Positions 35,278 to 35,968 of a DNA stretch of 35,968 nucleotides are shown one piece after another. The translations under genes were made by a program, and so were the position numbers. Source of the DNA: Patescibacteria group bacterium (lineage in GTDB: Bacteria > Patescibacteriota > Doudnabacteria > UBA920); contig JAMDAY010000001.1 of assembly GCA_023484515.1 (NCBI GenBank), positions 64,758 through 100,725 on the forward strand, in the 5' to 3' direction. The notes beneath the pieces were generated by a model that had not been told where the DNA came from, ran no database searches, and saw only the letters and a program-made list of their open reading frames with translations. Within the stretch, counting starts at the first letter, position 1. Each line of letters starts with the position of its first letter.

Positions 35278-35799
35278 ATGGACTATTATTACAGCCCGTT
35301 CAGGAAGGGTTATAACAAAGAAGCTAATAAGGAGTGCCCGTTTTGCAATTTGGAAATTGTCCAAACGCAGGGCATTAAATCCAGAGCGGGCAAACTGGTG
35401 GAAAACGAGCATTATTTTTGGACCGTAAGTTGGTTTCCGCGCATGGAAGGGCAAACCATGGTAGTGCCCAAGCGGCATTTGTTGAAATTGGAAGACGAAA
35501 CCGAACAAGAAGTTTTAGCCAGGCATGAATTGGTTTGCAAGGCTGCGGAAGCGCTAAAAAAGATATATCCGGGGGCGGGCATAGAAATTTTTCTGCAAAC
35601 CGGCGAGGGTTCCGCTTCCACGGTTAGTCATCTGCACTGGCATGTGGTTCCTGCTTTGCCCGGCAGCCAAATTAAGGGTATAGAAAAATTGGGGCGGTTT
35701 ACAGCCAAGGAAGAAGGAGAAGAAAGGTTAGTTTTGTTTCCCATTCCCATTAAACTGGCGCGGGAAGGCCTGCAAAAAGCCTTGGCAGAGGCGCTGTAG
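35278..35799 (+). CDS. HIT-family (histidine triad) nucleotide hydrolase/transferase
   Basis: A 173-aa protein with the triad motif 'SHLHWHVVP' near residue 118 (HxHxH, middle His catalytic). An N-terminal 'CPFCNLE' pair could bind zinc, as in many HIT proteins, and 'GQTMVVPKRH' is the typical preceding strand. The branch may act on dinucleotide polyphosphates or AMP-conjugates; not resolved. It is preceded by a REPIN and a hairpin repeat and has no Shine-Dalgarno site. Confidence 0.92.
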   Translation: MDYYYSPFRKGYNKEANKECPFCNLEIVQTQGIKSRAGKLVENEHYFWTVSWFPRMEGQTMVVPKRHLLKLEDETEQEVLARHELVCKAAEALKKIYPGAGIEIFLQTGEGSASTVSHLHWHVVPALPGSQIKGIEKLGRFTAKEEGEERLVLFPIPIKLAREGLQKALAEAL

Positions 35800-35871
35800 C
35801 GGCTGTCTTATGGGTTTGAAATATCAGACCCAAGAGAGGGCCCTACATTCTAGCTTGAAGTGCAACCGCCC

Positions 35872-35968
35872 TTAGGGCTTAAGGCCCTTAACAAAGACCT
35901 CGTAAGGGGTAAGGTAGTTTAAGCGTTTTCTGGGACGGTGATTAAGTTCTCTGACTGCCCGATCAACG
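35872..35968 (-). CDS. IS30-family transposase, C-terminal end (5' part outside window)
   Basis: On the minus strand the last 31 codons read 'VDRAVRELNHRPRKRLNYLTPYEVF...LKP' and stop. 'LN.RPRK.L.Y.TP.EVF' is the highly conserved C-terminus of IS30-type DDE transposases. The sequence beyond the stop ('gcggttgcacttcaagctagaatgtag') resembles the end region of such elements. The rest lies outside the window, so intactness is unknown. Confidence 0.85.
   Translation of the reverse strand, partial: VDRAVRELNHRPRKRLNYLTPYEVFVKGLKP

Overview
The window reads as chromosome of a Candidate Phyla Radiation (Patescibacteria) bacterium, most like the Parcubacteria/Falkowbacteria side. The inference rests on several observations. 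Housekeeping genes are short and tightly packed, almost all on the + strand. There are many small orphan ORFs and weak or absent Shine-Dalgarno sites at many starts. Families common in these genomes are present: a DUF3048 protein, a 61-aa Cys-rich CTGGC protein, an S23-type four-helix-bundle protein, a free-standing LAGLIDADG protein and a YggT-like protein. Short repeats are abundant between and inside genes. TGA is used as a stop, so this is not an Absconditabacteria/Gracilibacteria-type code. The lineage is inferred from content only.

Layout. 0-5.3 kb: the 3' end of tgt, glycyl-tRNA synthetase, an orphan, an M24 Xaa-Pro peptidase, an orphan and an M16 protease. 5.3-9 kb: a NUDIX hydrolase, a Phd/RelE-type toxin-antitoxin pair overlapping endonuclease IV (nfo), two small orphans and an AI-2E family membrane protein. 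9-16.7 kb: a methyltransferase, MetRS, a small orphan, a minus-strand zinc-ribbon protein, TatD and an unusual LeuRS. 17-23.2 kb: TsaC, S23-type protein, MFS transporter, PPOX-fold protein, GlyA, a 2H phosphoesterase, UppP and a PAP2 phosphatase. 23.2-24.9 kb: tRNA-Leu(CAA), LAGLIDADG protein, ParB. 25.06-26.97 kb: a gene-poor locus behind a consensus promoter, with small SD-led ORFs, many RNA hairpins and two attenuator-like modules. 27-34 kb: tRNA-Pro(GGG), ECF sigma factor, Maf, YggT-like protein, GNAT, PurH, small proteins, DUF3048, a minimal Ogt and a cupin. 34-36 kb: ribosomal protein L28 (minus strand, too short for the ORF track), an M50 protease, a HIT protein and the end of an IS30-type transposase.

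The main theme is translation: three aminoacyl-tRNA synthetases, tgt, tsaC, two tRNAs, L28 and one-carbon metabolism through glyA. Envelope lipid-carrier recycling, proteolysis and DNA repair are also represented.

Most notable observations: (1) LeuRS carries a complete RBBP9/YdeN-like serine hydrolase domain, with an apparently intact Ser-Asp-His triad, spliced in frame at the entrance of its editing domain. (2) Several families of structured repeats sit in frame inside conserved genes (tgt, M24 peptidase, nfo, metG, tatD, leuS, purH), recalling Rickettsia palindromic elements; the metG copies look like GTAG-type REP/REPIN elements. (3) Many start codons directly abut short degenerate tandem repeats instead of a Shine-Dalgarno site. 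(4) The 25-27 kb locus carries two terminator/antiterminator switches of the same design. All calls come from reading the sequence; no database search was run.
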